Of a stretch of 45,820 nucleotides of DNA, positions 7,843-17,276 are shown one piece after another. Position 1 is the first letter of the stretch, and the number at the start of each line of letters is the position of its first letter. Origin of the DNA: an uncultured bacterium (GTDB taxonomy: Bacteria > Bacillota > Clostridia > Oscillospirales > Oscillospiraceae); the NCBI GenBank assembly GCA_946056135.1, contig CAMGIN010000010.1, positions 1 through 45,820 of the forward strand, given 5' to 3'. The position numbers and the translations under genes are program-made. The notes beneath the pieces are model-generated. The model searched no databases. It saw only the letters and a program-made list of their open reading frames with translations, and was not told the origin of the DNA.

Positions 7843-9264
7843 ATGAAAAAAGCATTTAAGGTTATTATGGTCGTTATCCTTGTTGTTGTTTTACTGATCG
7901 CCGGAGTAATATTCTGGGTATTCCATTCTCTGAAAACAGAACTGGGAGATCACTGGAAGGATTATGCGAATGCATTCACCCTGCAAACAGAGGTGAGCAA
8001 GGACTTGCCGCCGCTGGATAATATTGAACAGTATACGGTAGATGTGCAGTATATCAACAAAGTCGGAAATGTGGATAGCCGCCCGATTCGATTATATGTC
8101 CCGGAGAATATTTCCCAGCCAATGCCACTCATTTATGTTCCGCATTATGAAATGGCGGAGAATGCTGCGGAACTGAGAAGGTATCTGGAGCAAGGCTGGG
8201 CAGTTGCTTCTCCGACAGAGGTGCTGCCCTCCCATAACGGTCTGCTGACAGATGATGACCTCGTGTTCAACAATGCGGCACTTTACACATTACGACACAT
8301 GGATGAATTTGACAATCAGAGAATTGCTATCGTTGGTGGCAGTGCTGGCGGTTATACAACACTGATGCTCAGTGCTTTGCAAATGGGTAATTGTGCGTCC
8401 ATTGCAACTGCTCCTATTGCAAATGTATATTTCAATTTCTACCAGTATTTTCAGATGGCACAAAGAGATGATGCTCCGTTTTTCTTGAAATTGGTCAGAG
8501 ACTCTTTTACTCCAATACTGGATAATTTCCCGGATGCAAATGATACGGAGCGTTGGGAGGCATTCTCTGCTGTCGGTTTGGCGAACTGCTACAGCAGTCC
8601 GTTTGTGATTACACATGTGACCTCTGATATTCTCGTTCCTATTGACCAGATTACAAGAGCGTTTACCTATGCCCATGAAGGCGATTCCATGCCGGAGGGG
8701 TTCTCGACCCGCTTGCCAGAAGAGAATCCCGGTGTCCTCGGTCATTCTCTGGTGGATGAACTTCCTGTGGAACTGACGAATGTGGAGCATATCATCATTG
8801 ATGATCCGAATGAAAATTCCGGTATGCCTTATGATGAGGAAAAGCTGTTTAACATTCTGATCTACGATGACGGCCCGACGCAATCCTATGGCAGTCACCG
8901 GGCTACCAGCGGTACAGGCATAATTGACGATGTACCTTATCTGAAAGCCATGTTTGAGAAAGGCCTGGCACAGAATGAGGTTCTAACCAGCGGCAAACTG
9001 CTTCTCCTGTTGGAGCGTTATATGGGTGAGAGTATTCAGCTCCCTGCCCATGAAGGTGTTGATGATACCGTTTACGGGTCTCTCGCCGTATACCGTCGGG
9101 AAATTGTTGAAGAGCTTACCTGTTGGGTTAAAAGTCGCTCCGCCGAAGAACTTGATGCAGCGATGAACATTGCTGTTGATGAATGTGGTGATCACAAGAA
9201 TGTCACCAAATACCAGGAGGCTTGGAATGAAATATATGCTGAAATTGTTTCAGCTTTGAATTGA
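7843..9264 (+). CDS. Alpha/beta hydrolase, membrane anchored (3 of 3)
   Basis: MKKAFKVIMVVILVVVLLIAGVIFWVF anchor; IVGGSAGGYTTLM elbow. Confidence 0.8.
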   Translation: MKKAFKVIMVVILVVVLLIAGVIFWVFHSLKTELGDHWKDYANAFTLQTEVSKDLPPLDNIEQYTVDVQYINKVGNVDSRPIRLYVPENISQPMPLIYVPHYEMAENAAELRRYLEQGWAVASPTEVLPSHNGLLTDDDLVFNNAALYTLRHMDEFDNQRIAIVGGSAGGYTTLMLSALQMGNCASIATAPIANVYFNFYQYFQMAQRDDAPFFLKLVRDSFTPILDNFPDANDTERWEAFSAVGLANCYSSPFVITHVTSDILVPIDQITRAFTYAHEGDSMPEGFSTRLPEENPGVLGHSLVDELPVELTNVEHIIIDDPNENSGMPYDEEKLFNILIYDDGPTQSYGSHRATSGTGIIDDVPYLKAMFEKGLAQNEVLTSGKLLLLLERYMGESIQLPAHEGVDDTVYGSLAVYRREIVEELTCWVKSRSAEELDAAMNIAVDECGDHKNVTKYQEAWNEIYAEIVSALN

Positions 9265-9341
9265 ACAATCAATCGTATTTGCCGATTCGGTCAATACGAA
9301 CAAGCATTTCCGTTAGCGATTTTGTGAGTTGATTGTAAGAG

Positions 9342-9389
9342 AAACCGCTGTATTTTTCATCCTCGCAAGGATGGAGAGTACAGCGGTTT
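9342..9389. terminator. Hairpin AAACCGCTGTA...TACAGCGGTTT with inner ATCCT-CGCA-AGGAT
   Basis: Perfect 11-bp outer stem followed by T-rich DNA. Confidence 0.75.
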
Positions 9390-9412
9390 TGTATTTTCCG
9401 AAGAAAGGTGTC

Positions 9413-9588
9413 AAACTGCATTTTTACAGTTTGGGTACCATTTTCAAGGAAAATATGCGGGTGTCCAGAGGGGTGCAACTCCTTGGCTCTGGGTTTCCAA
9501 TAGGGGCGAGAAGCATCCCTGTTGGCACACGATTTTGCTTGCAAAGTCTAGTGTGTTATACCTTTTGCGACCGCTGACGCTGGAAAGG
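9413..9588. ncRNA. Candidate structured RNA/DNA element with four consecutive hairpins
   Basis: AAACTG/CAGTTT; CCAGAG/CTCTGG; CCAATAGGG/CCCTGTTGG; CACACGATTTTGC-TT-GCAAAGTC-TA-GTGTG. Confidence 0.45.
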
Positions 9589-9803
9589 GGCTGTCCCACG
9601 CTCGACAGTCAATTTCAAGCGGCAGCAGAACAGGCGGATTTTGTGGGCTGTAAGCAACAAAAGACAAGGAATTTGCCATGAGCAAAACCCGGCTGTTCGT
9701 GTGTAGTTGGCATAGGAAATCTTGAAGCTGCGCGGAAAGATTTTCTGTGCCAACGGGGGCGCAAGAGGTATATAAAAACCCGCCGCAGCGTCCGTATCTC
9801 CCG

Positions 9804-10451
9804 TCAGTGAAACCACCACGGCAGTTCCAACCATACATTATCCAACGCCAGCTTTTCCGTGGATTTCGCTCTGCTCTCCGACAAGAAGAAATGCTCCGCT
9901 GTCTCTGTCAAGGGATGCTCTATATCGTCCACAAATCCAAAACGGTACAGCAGGTATTCTCGCTCTCGATTGCTGATTGCATCAAGGGCGGCGTGAATTT
10001 CTTCGTGCGTTTCCTTGGCAATATAAATCTGTGCGGGATTGGTCATATTGGAATCGGGAACAAAGGCATGACGATCACGATTTTCAAATTTTGTCACCTC
10101 ATCCAGACTGACAATCTCGCCCATGTGCTTTGCTTCAAAGGATGTACTCTGACTTCGGATGTAGTCAATCATGGAATTGCGGATTGCCGGAGCTGCGTAT
10201 GTCAGAAATTTGTTGCCGCCATCGGGATTAAATTTCTCCACACATCCCATCAGTCCCAAACAGCCTTCCTGCACAAGATCGTCAAAGGTAACGCCGAGCG
10301 TCCGATTGACTTCTATCTGTGCGCTCCACATCTCATGCGCCGTCATTTTGATAAATCGCAGATTGTTTTCTACCAAACTGTTCAGCGCATCCATATCCCC
10401 AGTCTGCGCCAGCGCACACAGTTTCTCGTTATCAACTGCCGTCATGTTCAT
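9804..10451 (-). CDS. Sigma-70 family RNA polymerase sigma factor
   Basis: Region 2-like LVENNLRFIKMTAHEMW...FDDLVQEGCLGLMGCVEKFNPDGGNKFLTYAAPAIRNSMIDYIRSQS and C-terminal HTH. Confidence 0.88.
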   Translation of the reverse strand: MNMTAVDNEKLCALAQTGDMDALNSLVENNLRFIKMTAHEMWSAQIEVNRTLGVTFDDLVQEGCLGLMGCVEKFNPDGGNKFLTYAAPAIRNSMIDYIRSQSTSFEAKHMGEIVSLDEVTKFENRDRHAFVPDSNMTNPAQIYIAKETHEEIHAALDAISNREREYLLYRFGFVDDIEHPLTETAEHFFLSESRAKSTEKLALDNVWLELPWWFH

Positions 10452-11271
10452 CTTCTGTTGGCTTGACCGTGAGTAATCCGATCAACGCCTGATTGAATTG
10501 TTTCAACGCTTCGGGGTCAACACCATCCATGCCGCTGACGCTGCCTGTAATTGCTCCAGCAATCATTTCGGGCGTGACATTCGGTTTTGTCACATCCTGT
10601 CCCTTTGTCAGTTCTGCGTACATCTGCTGTACCGCTTCTTTGCTCATAGTCTGTGCGTCCGAAACATTGGAGCCGATCTCTTTCTTAATTTCTTTCAGCA
10701 CGTTCGTAAAGGCGTTTTGAATAGCGGTCAGATCAGCTTGGTACATCGGCATCTTTGAAACGCTGACCGTCTTTGCGGCTTCTGCGATTGCTTCTCTATC
10801 TTCGGGATGCTGCTTCGCTTCTCCCATCAGCAGCGCACTCAATGTGGCGAACATCTGATTTTGTGCGGCATATCCGGCGGCAAGGGTATCATCAAAATAG
10901 TGTGCGATCATATTGGTCATTGCGGCGAAGTTTTTGTTTTCAAGCAAGCGATTGACAACCTCAGCATTGACCTTGCCTGTGTAAAGATTTTTCGCCGCCT
11001 GTACCGACAAGCCGAGTTCGGCTATATCATAATTCATGCGGTCGGGAATATCGGTAACGCCGAGCAGGAAGTCGGTAGATACCTCAAATTCCTTTGCGAT
11101 CTTTTTGATATTCTCGTCACCGAGCTTACCTGTTGCATTGCTGATAAATCTGCTGAGTGTGCTGACATCCATTCCAATTTTTGCGGCAAGTTCGCTCTGT
11201 GTGATCTTGCGTTCTTTCATCAAATCCTGCAAACGCTCTCTGATGTTGCCGGATAAGTATTTGCGCTCCAT
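10432..11271 (-). CDS. XRE family transcriptional regulator
   Basis: IRERLQDLMKERKITQSELAAKIGMDVSTLSRFISNATGKLGDENIKKIAKEFEVSTDFLLG. Confidence 0.9.
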   Translation of the reverse strand: MERKYLSGNIRERLQDLMKERKITQSELAAKIGMDVSTLSRFISNATGKLGDENIKKIAKEFEVSTDFLLGVTDIPDRMNYDIAELGLSVQAAKNLYTGKVNAEVVNRLLENKNFAAMTNMIAHYFDDTLAAGYAAQNQMFATLSALLMGEAKQHPEDREAIAEAAKTVSVSKMPMYQADLTAIQNAFTNVLKEIKKEIGSNVSDAQTMSKEAVQQMYAELTKGQDVTKPNVTPEMIAGAITGSVSGMDGVDPEALKQFNQALIGLLTVKPTEDEHDGS

Positions 11272-11297
11272 GCTCTGCGCCCCCTTTCCTGTTTGTG

Positions 11298-11504
11298 TTA
11301 TTCTTTCGTTTTCGTCTTGACGTATTTTCCGCTTTTGATCCTTGCATCGGCTGGCTTCTCTGCATCTTCGGGGATAATCCATCGTCCACCCGCCCTCTGT
11401 GCGCCGGGAATGCGGTTTTCATTGCAGAGGATACCGACACGGCGGTGGGAAATCCCCCATTTTTCGGCAACCTCAAAGGTAGAAAGATATTTCATCGGTA
11501 TCAA
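11298..11504 (-). CDS. Excisionase-like/HTH DNA-binding protein
   Basis: MKYLSTFEVAEKWGISHRRVGILCNENRIPGAQRAGGRWIIPEDAEKP. Confidence 0.8.
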   Translation of the reverse strand: MIPMKYLSTFEVAEKWGISHRRVGILCNENRIPGAQRAGGRWIIPEDAEKPADARIKSGKYVKTKTKE

Positions 11505-11583
11505 CCTCCATTCCTGTACTTCTCTATATTATATATTATATACCACAAGTGGAATAAAATCAATATCATAACTGTGAACAATC

Positions 11584-11630
11584 GCCGTCCTGTGTTTTGC
11601 ATTTTTGCAAAATTGCAGGGCGGCTTTTTT
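11584..11630 (+). terminator. Intrinsic terminator/attenuator upstream of the primase gene
   Basis: GCCGTCCTGTGTTTTGC...GCAAAATTGCAGGGCGGC followed by TTTTTT. Confidence 0.8.
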
Positions 11631-11731
11631 GTTTTCTTGCATTTGTGCGTGATTTTTCGGTCTATAGACATTTTCTCCGTATATTCAAGCAGACGAACAA
11701 AATCGTCGAGAAAAATTTATGGAGGAATGCG

Positions 11732-12364
11732 ATGAACATTTATGAAAGCATCAAGGCGGCAGTCAGCGTAAAGCAAGCCGCCGAACACTACGGGCTGAAA
11801 GTGAGCCGCAACGGTATGGCTTGCTGCCCGTTCCACAATGACAGGCATCCGAGCTTGAAGCTGAACGAGGAATATTTCTTCTGCTTCGGCTGCGGAGCCA
11901 AGGGAGATGTGATCGACTTCGTGGCAAGGTTGTTTGATCTGAGCAGCTATGAAGCGGTGCAAAGACTGGCTGCGGACTTCGGTATCAGCACCGAACAAGG
12001 ACAGCCTGCGACAGCTCCCCTCAAGCCAAAGAATCCTTATATCCGTCAGTTCCGGGAGGACGAAATGCTCTGCTTCCGAGTGCTGACGGATTATTTGCAT
12101 CTGCTGGAAGATTGGAAAGTGCGGTATGCACCCAAAACACCGGACGATGCTCTGGATGACCGCTTTGTGGAAGCCTGCCACATGATTGATTATATCGAAT
12201 ATCTGGCAGATATTTTGACCGTGGGCGATCTGGAAGAACGTGTTACCGTGGTGGACGAGCTGATGAAAAACGGCAAGATCACGTTCCTGCACGACTACAC
12301 CGCAAGAAAGAAAAAGGAGGATGTGCGCCATGAGCGAAGAAAAGATGCAGACCTCGCCCTTTGA
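11732..12364 (+). CDS. CHC2 zinc-finger DNA primase-like protein
   Basis: NGMACCPFHNDRHPSLKLNEEYFFCFGCGAKGDVIDFVARL. Confidence 0.9.
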   Translation: MNIYESIKAAVSVKQAAEHYGLKVSRNGMACCPFHNDRHPSLKLNEEYFFCFGCGAKGDVIDFVARLFDLSSYEAVQRLAADFGISTEQGQPATAPLKPKNPYIRQFREDEMLCFRVLTDYLHLLEDWKVRYAPKTPDDALDDRFVEACHMIDYIEYLADILTVGDLEERVTVVDELMKNGKITFLHDYTARKKKEDVRHERRKDADLAL

Positions 12365-13649
12365 GTGTCCGGCGTGGTTTGACGGAAAGAAAATCAATGA
12401 AACCGTGTTCTGCGAAGAATTCCTCCGGGACTATCCAATGGTCACGGTAAACGATGCGTTTTTCACAGTCAACGGCAGAGTACACGATGAAAACCGCTTG
12501 AAAAAGGTGATCTATGACCGTATCAAGTATTATGTGACAAGCGGCGTTGCAAAGAAAGTCACCAATCTTCTGGATGTGATGCGTATGGAGTGCTGCACCG
12601 CAAAGTTATCTCTATATCAAGACCGCATCCATGTGGCGAATGGCACTTATTATCTGAACGGCACATTCAGCCCCGAAAAGGATTTCTGCCGAAACCGTCT
12701 GCCCGTTGCCTATAATCCCGATGCTCCGCAGCCTGTGACATGGCTGCATTTTTTGTCCCAGCTTTTAGAGCCGGAGGACATTCTGACATTGCAGGAGTTT
12801 ATGGGATATTGCTTTATCCCCTCTACCAAGGGACAGAAGATGCTCCTGCTCATCGGCAAGGGCGGCGAGGGCAAAAGCCGTATCGGTATCGTTCTTCGTG
12901 CGCTGCTTGGCAGCAATATGAACACGGGCAGTATCGCAAAAGTGGAGACAAGCCCTTTTGCTCGTGCCGATCTGGAACATGAGCTTGTAATGCTGGACGA
13001 TGATATGAAGCTGGAAGCTCTGCCCCAGACCAACAACATCAAGGCAATCATCACAGCAGAGCTGCCGATGGATTTGGAGAAAAAGGGACAGCAGAGCTAT
13101 CAAGGTGATTTGTATGTGCGCTTCATCGGTTTGGGCAACGGTGTCCTGCAATCTCTCTATGACCGCAGCGTGGGCTTTTTTCGCAGACAGATCATCCTCT
13201 CCACCAAGGAAAAAGATCCGAACAGAAAGGACGATCCCTATATTGCTGAGAAGATGTGCGCCGAAGCGGAGGGCATTTTCCTGTGGGCATTGGAGGGATT
13301 GCACCGTCTGATCGGCAATGATTACAAGTTCACGGTGAGCCAGTCGGCACAGGACAACATGGACGCTGCCGTATCGGACGGAAACAACATCATCGAGTTT
13401 TTAAGCTCCGAGGGGTATATCCGCTTCAAGGCAGATTACGAGGTCAGCTCCAAAGACCTGTACGCCGTTTATAAGCTGTGGTGTGACGATAACGCTTTGA
13501 GCAGCCTTTCCCAAAAGAGCTTCTGCTCCTTCCTCAAACAGAACGAGAGCCGGTATAACATCGAGTACACCAATAAGGTCAATATCGGCGGCGGGAGGTA
13601 TGCCAGAGGATTTGTCGGCATCGAGCTTCTGCAAAGACCGTTTCTGTAA
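12330..13649 (+). CDS. Phage/plasmid primase, P4-family C-terminal helicase-type protein
   Basis: LLLIGKGGEGKSRIGIVLRALLGSNMNTGSIAKVE Walker A; LVMLDDDMKL Walker B-like. Confidence 0.88.
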   Translation: MSEEKMQTSPFECPAWFDGKKINETVFCEEFLRDYPMVTVNDAFFTVNGRVHDENRLKKVIYDRIKYYVTSGVAKKVTNLLDVMRMECCTAKLSLYQDRIHVANGTYYLNGTFSPEKDFCRNRLPVAYNPDAPQPVTWLHFLSQLLEPEDILTLQEFMGYCFIPSTKGQKMLLLIGKGGEGKSRIGIVLRALLGSNMNTGSIAKVETSPFARADLEHELVMLDDDMKLEALPQTNNIKAIITAELPMDLEKKGQQSYQGDLYVRFIGLGNGVLQSLYDRSVGFFRRQIILSTKEKDPNRKDDPYIAEKMCAEAEGIFLWALEGLHRLIGNDYKFTVSQSAQDNMDAAVSDGNNIIEFLSSEGYIRFKADYEVSSKDLYAVYKLWCDDNALSSLSQKSFCSFLKQNESRYNIEYTNKVNIGGGRYARGFVGIELLQRPFL

Positions 13650-13669
13650 AAATGGTATTGACCCCAAAA

Positions 13670-13726
13670 TACGTGTACCATCCGTACCAAGTGTACCGCA
13701 GTACAGAAGTACACTTGGTACACGTA
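13670..13726. repeat. GTAC-rich dyad, TACCAAGTGTAC/GTACACTTGGTA
   Basis: Perfect 12-bp arms plus outer TACGTGTACC/GGTACACGTA; counterpart of 62-126. Confidence 0.8.
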
Positions 13727-14014
13727 CTTTTTAGTCCGTTTCACTTTCTTTTTCTATGCTGTTGGCAGAAACCCTGTTTTCGGGCATTGAAAATCAATGG
13801 TAGTGGAAACAGGAAAGATTTTGACCGCAGAACAAAACCATTTAACGAAATCGTGCTTCTCTGAACAATGCGCCCCGTTCACGGAACAATGGGTGTTTTC
13901 TCTGTTCCAGACCAAACCACACGAAACAGTAAAGTGGGATATGGTCATATATGGACAGGACATCACAAGCGAAATTCTGAACGGATTTCAGAGATTACAG
14001 ATTTTTCACTATTC

Positions 14015-14052
14015 GGTGAAGTGGGTATGCCGTAGGGCGTACCGTTTTCGCC
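14015..14052. promoter_or_regulatory. Candidate oriT/nic hairpin of element 2
   Basis: GTATGCC-GTAG-GGCGTAC stem; outer GGTGAA/TTCGCC; complementary strand GGCGAAAACGGTACGCCCTACGGC. Confidence 0.45.
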
Positions 14053-14088
14053 ATATCACAAACAAAATTTATGGAGGATTTTATCAAT

Positions 14089-14304
14089 ATGAATGTACGC
14101 AACGAAATAAAGGCACAGATCATCCGTACCGGAATGACCATGCAGCAGGTGGTTGACCAGCTCTCGGTCGAATACGGATGGAGTGACAGTGTATCCAACC
14201 TGTCCGCAAAATTGCAGAGAGAGAGTATCCGATACAAGGAAGTCGTCGAGCTTGCTGATGTGCTGGGCTACGACATCGTATGGCAGAAAAGGAGGGACAA
14301 ATAA
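14089..14304 (+). CDS. Small DNA-binding-like protein of mob module (element 2)
   Basis: MNVRNEIKAQIIRTGMTMQQVVDQLSVEYGWSDSVSNLSAKLQRESIRYKEVVELADVLGYDIVWQ; paralog of 495-707. Confidence 0.78.
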   Translation: MNVRNEIKAQIIRTGMTMQQVVDQLSVEYGWSDSVSNLSAKLQRESIRYKEVVELADVLGYDIVWQKRRDK

Positions 14305-15284
14305 TGGCAAATGCACAGTACGCTATTTTACGATTTGCGAAATACAAGGGACCGGAGATCAGCGGCATTGAAGCGCATAACGAGCGCACCAAGGAGAAAT
14401 ACGCAAGCAATCCCGACATTGACCCGTCCCGTACACACCTTAACTTCCACCTTATCAAGCCGGAACGCAAATACAGGGCAGAATCCGAAAGGCAGATTGC
14501 AGAGGCAGGATGCCGCACACGTTCCGACAGCGTTCGTGTGGTGGAAGCTCTGATCACGGCAACACCGGAGTTCTTCAAGGGGAAGAAAAAAGCTGAAATC
14601 CGTGAGTTCTTCAATGAAGCGTTGGAGTTCATCAAGCAAAATCAAGCCCCCGAAACTATTATATCCGCTGTGGTGCATCTGGACGAGAAATCGCCCCATA
14701 TGCACCTTTGTTTTGTCCCGCTGACCGAGGATAAGCGTTTATGCGCCAAGGAGATTTTGGGCAACAAGAAAAAGCTGACCCAGTGGCAGGACAAGTATTG
14801 GGAACACATGGTAAAGAAATATCCCGATCTGGAACGTGGCGAAAGTGCCAGCGAAACCGGGCGTGACCACATCCCTACAAGGGTATTCAAGCAGATGGCA
14901 CGTCTGAACAAACAGCATGACAAGCTGGCGGAACTGCTCTCCGATGTGAAATTCACGAACTACAAGGAGCGTTCCGCACAGATTGCGGCATTTCTTGAAA
15001 AGTATATCCCCGATGTCGCCGCTATGGAAACGCAGATGAAGAAATACGAAAAGTTCTTCAGAACAGCGGACGGAAAGCAGAAGGCATTGGAAAAGAAAAA
15101 TGACGAGCTGACCGCTGCTCTGGAAAAGAGCGAGAAAGAAAGCACCGTCAAGAAGTTGCAGGAAATGCGTCTGCACAGCGATTACGAGCGTGTCAAGGGG
15201 ATTCTTGACCGTATCCCGCCGGAGATTATCCGAGCATATACACATCGTGACAGCAAAACGCAGGAGGTACACCATTATAGATAA
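14304..15284 (+). CDS. MobV/Pre-type relaxase
   Basis: ILRFAKYKGPEISGIEAHNERTKEKYASNPDID...SAVVHLDEKSPHMHLCFVPL; TAATG overlap with previous gene. Confidence 0.9.
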   Translation: MANAQYAILRFAKYKGPEISGIEAHNERTKEKYASNPDIDPSRTHLNFHLIKPERKYRAESERQIAEAGCRTRSDSVRVVEALITATPEFFKGKKKAEIREFFNEALEFIKQNQAPETIISAVVHLDEKSPHMHLCFVPLTEDKRLCAKEILGNKKKLTQWQDKYWEHMVKKYPDLERGESASETGRDHIPTRVFKQMARLNKQHDKLAELLSDVKFTNYKERSAQIAAFLEKYIPDVAAMETQMKKYEKFFRTADGKQKALEKKNDELTAALEKSEKESTVKKLQEMRLHSDYERVKGILDRIPPEIIRAYTHRDSKTQEVHHYR

Positions 15285-15571
15285 CAGAAAAAAGGATGAA
15301 TGGAGCGGCTTTGCCGATTTACTTGCCAACTTAATAGAGAAATATGCGGCGGTTCTGGATATTGAAAATCTTCCGGAGCCGCCGATTTGTTTGGACAGCG
15401 AGAAAAAAGAAATTGTAAACAATTCCAAACTTTTTGCGGAATCTATTGAAAAAACGGACATTGCGTGATATAATATACGTGTGATGAGTGTCCAAACCTA
15501 CTCTGAGAGTGATTTCGGAGTAGGGGTTACATAACGGTGCTGCATACGGCGGCACGAATGAGGATGACGAT

Positions 15572-17251
15572 ATGAAAAAAGACAAGATAAAAGTATATAT
15601 TTATACGAGAGTATCCACCACGATACAGGTGGATGGATACTCTCTGGATGCTCAGAAAGCCAGAATGAAAGCATTTGCCGAGTACAATGACTATGAAATT
15701 GTCGGTGAGTATGAGGATGCCGGTAAATCCGGTAAGTCCATCGAGGGCAGATTAGAGTTTAACCGTATGATGGAGGACATCAAATCCGGCAAGGATGGTG
15801 TTTCCTATGTGTTGGTGTTCAAGCTCTCCCGTTTCGGCAGAAATGCAGCAGATGTGCTGTCCACACTGCAAGTCATGCAGGATTTCGGTGTCAATTTGAT
15901 TTGTGTTGAGGATGGTATTGATTCTTCCAAAGACGCAGGAAAGCTGATGATCTCCGTTCTGTCTGCGGTTGCCGAGATTGAGCGTGAAAACATTCGTGTT
16001 CAGACGATGGAGGGAAGAATCCAGAAAGCCCGTGAGGGTAAATGGAACGGCGGTTTTGCTCCCTACGGATATACGCTTGAAAAAGGCAAGCTGTTTGTCA
16101 ATGAAGAAGAAGCAGAAGCAATCCGTATCATCTTTGATAAGTATGTGCATACCGACATGGGCGCAAACGGTCTTGCCAGATACCTTGCCAATCATGGCAT
16201 CGGTAAAATCCAAAGGCAGAACGGCAAGAATCCCCTGTTTGATGCGGCTCTTATCCGCAGGATACTGAAAAATCCTGTTTACTGCGGCAAGATCGCCTAT
16301 GGCAGACGCAGAACGGAAAAGGTGCATGGAACGAGAAACGATTATCGCCTTGTGGAACAGGACAATTATCTGTTGGTCGATGGTCTGCATGAAGCGCTTG
16401 TTTCTGAAGAACTCTGGCATGATGCGCAGGTGAAATTGGTTGCCCAGGCAAAGAAGTACGAAAAGGTCAATCACGGCAAGGATAACAAGGTGCATCTGCT
16501 GACAGGCTTGCTCAAATGTCCGATCTGCGGAGCCGGGATGTACGGCAACAAGAGTGTCAAGCACAAGGCAGACGGTACGAAGTACAAGGATTTCTACTAC
16601 TATGGCTGCAAGCACCGCACCATGACCCGTGGACATAAATGCGATTATAAAAAGCAAATCCATGAGGAACTTTTAGATACTGCCGTAGCAGAAGTTATCA
16701 CCAAGTTGGTGAGCAATCCGAAGTTTGCCGCTTTGATGCAGCAGAAAATCAGCATGAAGGTGGATACCTCGGCTATCGAGCAGGAGATCGCCAACTACGA
16801 AAAGCAGCTTCGCCAGAGCTATTCCATCAAGTCCAGACTGATTGAGGAAATTGATACTCTTGACCCCGATGATAAACACTACATCAAGCGCAAGGCAGAC
16901 CTTGATGATCGCCTTTACAAGATGTATGATAAGATCGAGGATACGGAGTCTCTGCTGATTGAAGCCAGAGCAAAGAAAACGGCAATCGAAGCGGAAAAGC
17001 TGACTGCCGATAATATCTACAAAGTATTGATTTACTTTGATAAGCTGTACGCCGTAATGGATGAACAGGAACGCCGACAGCTTATGGAGTCGCTGATCTC
17101 CGAAATCCATATCTTTGAAGAACGTAAGCCGAACGGACAATGGCTGAAATCCATCAAATTCAAGCTGCCGATCATAGAGGAAGATATGGAAATTAGTTTG
17201 GACAACGATACACAAGTCGAGACAGTTGTTTTGATGTCGCAGAGCAGATAA
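15572..17251 (+). CDS. Large serine recombinase 2
   Basis: YTRVSTTIQVDGYSLDAQ; KLSRFGRNAADVLSTLQ; CPICGAGMYGN zinc ribbon. Confidence 0.94.
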   Translation: MKKDKIKVYIYTRVSTTIQVDGYSLDAQKARMKAFAEYNDYEIVGEYEDAGKSGKSIEGRLEFNRMMEDIKSGKDGVSYVLVFKLSRFGRNAADVLSTLQVMQDFGVNLICVEDGIDSSKDAGKLMISVLSAVAEIERENIRVQTMEGRIQKAREGKWNGGFAPYGYTLEKGKLFVNEEEAEAIRIIFDKYVHTDMGANGLARYLANHGIGKIQRQNGKNPLFDAALIRRILKNPVYCGKIAYGRRRTEKVHGTRNDYRLVEQDNYLLVDGLHEALVSEELWHDAQVKLVAQAKKYEKVNHGKDNKVHLLTGLLKCPICGAGMYGNKSVKHKADGTKYKDFYYYGCKHRTMTRGHKCDYKKQIHEELLDTAVAEVITKLVSNPKFAALMQQKISMKVDTSAIEQEIANYEKQLRQSYSIKSRLIEEIDTLDPDDKHYIKRKADLDDRLYKMYDKIEDTESLLIEARAKKTAIEAEKLTADNIYKVLIYFDKLYAVMDEQERRQLMESLISEIHIFEERKPNGQWLKSIKFKLPIIEEDMEISLDNDTQVETVVLMSQSR

Positions 17252-17276
17252 AGTGGTATGGATGGAGGGCGGATTT

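Noticed and set aside
9269-9544. 91-aa minus-strand ORF ending ...SYNQLTKSLTEMLVRIDRIGKYD
   Set aside because: The C-terminal part looks protein-like but the ORF spans a terminator hairpin and the structured region; insufficient support for a real gene.
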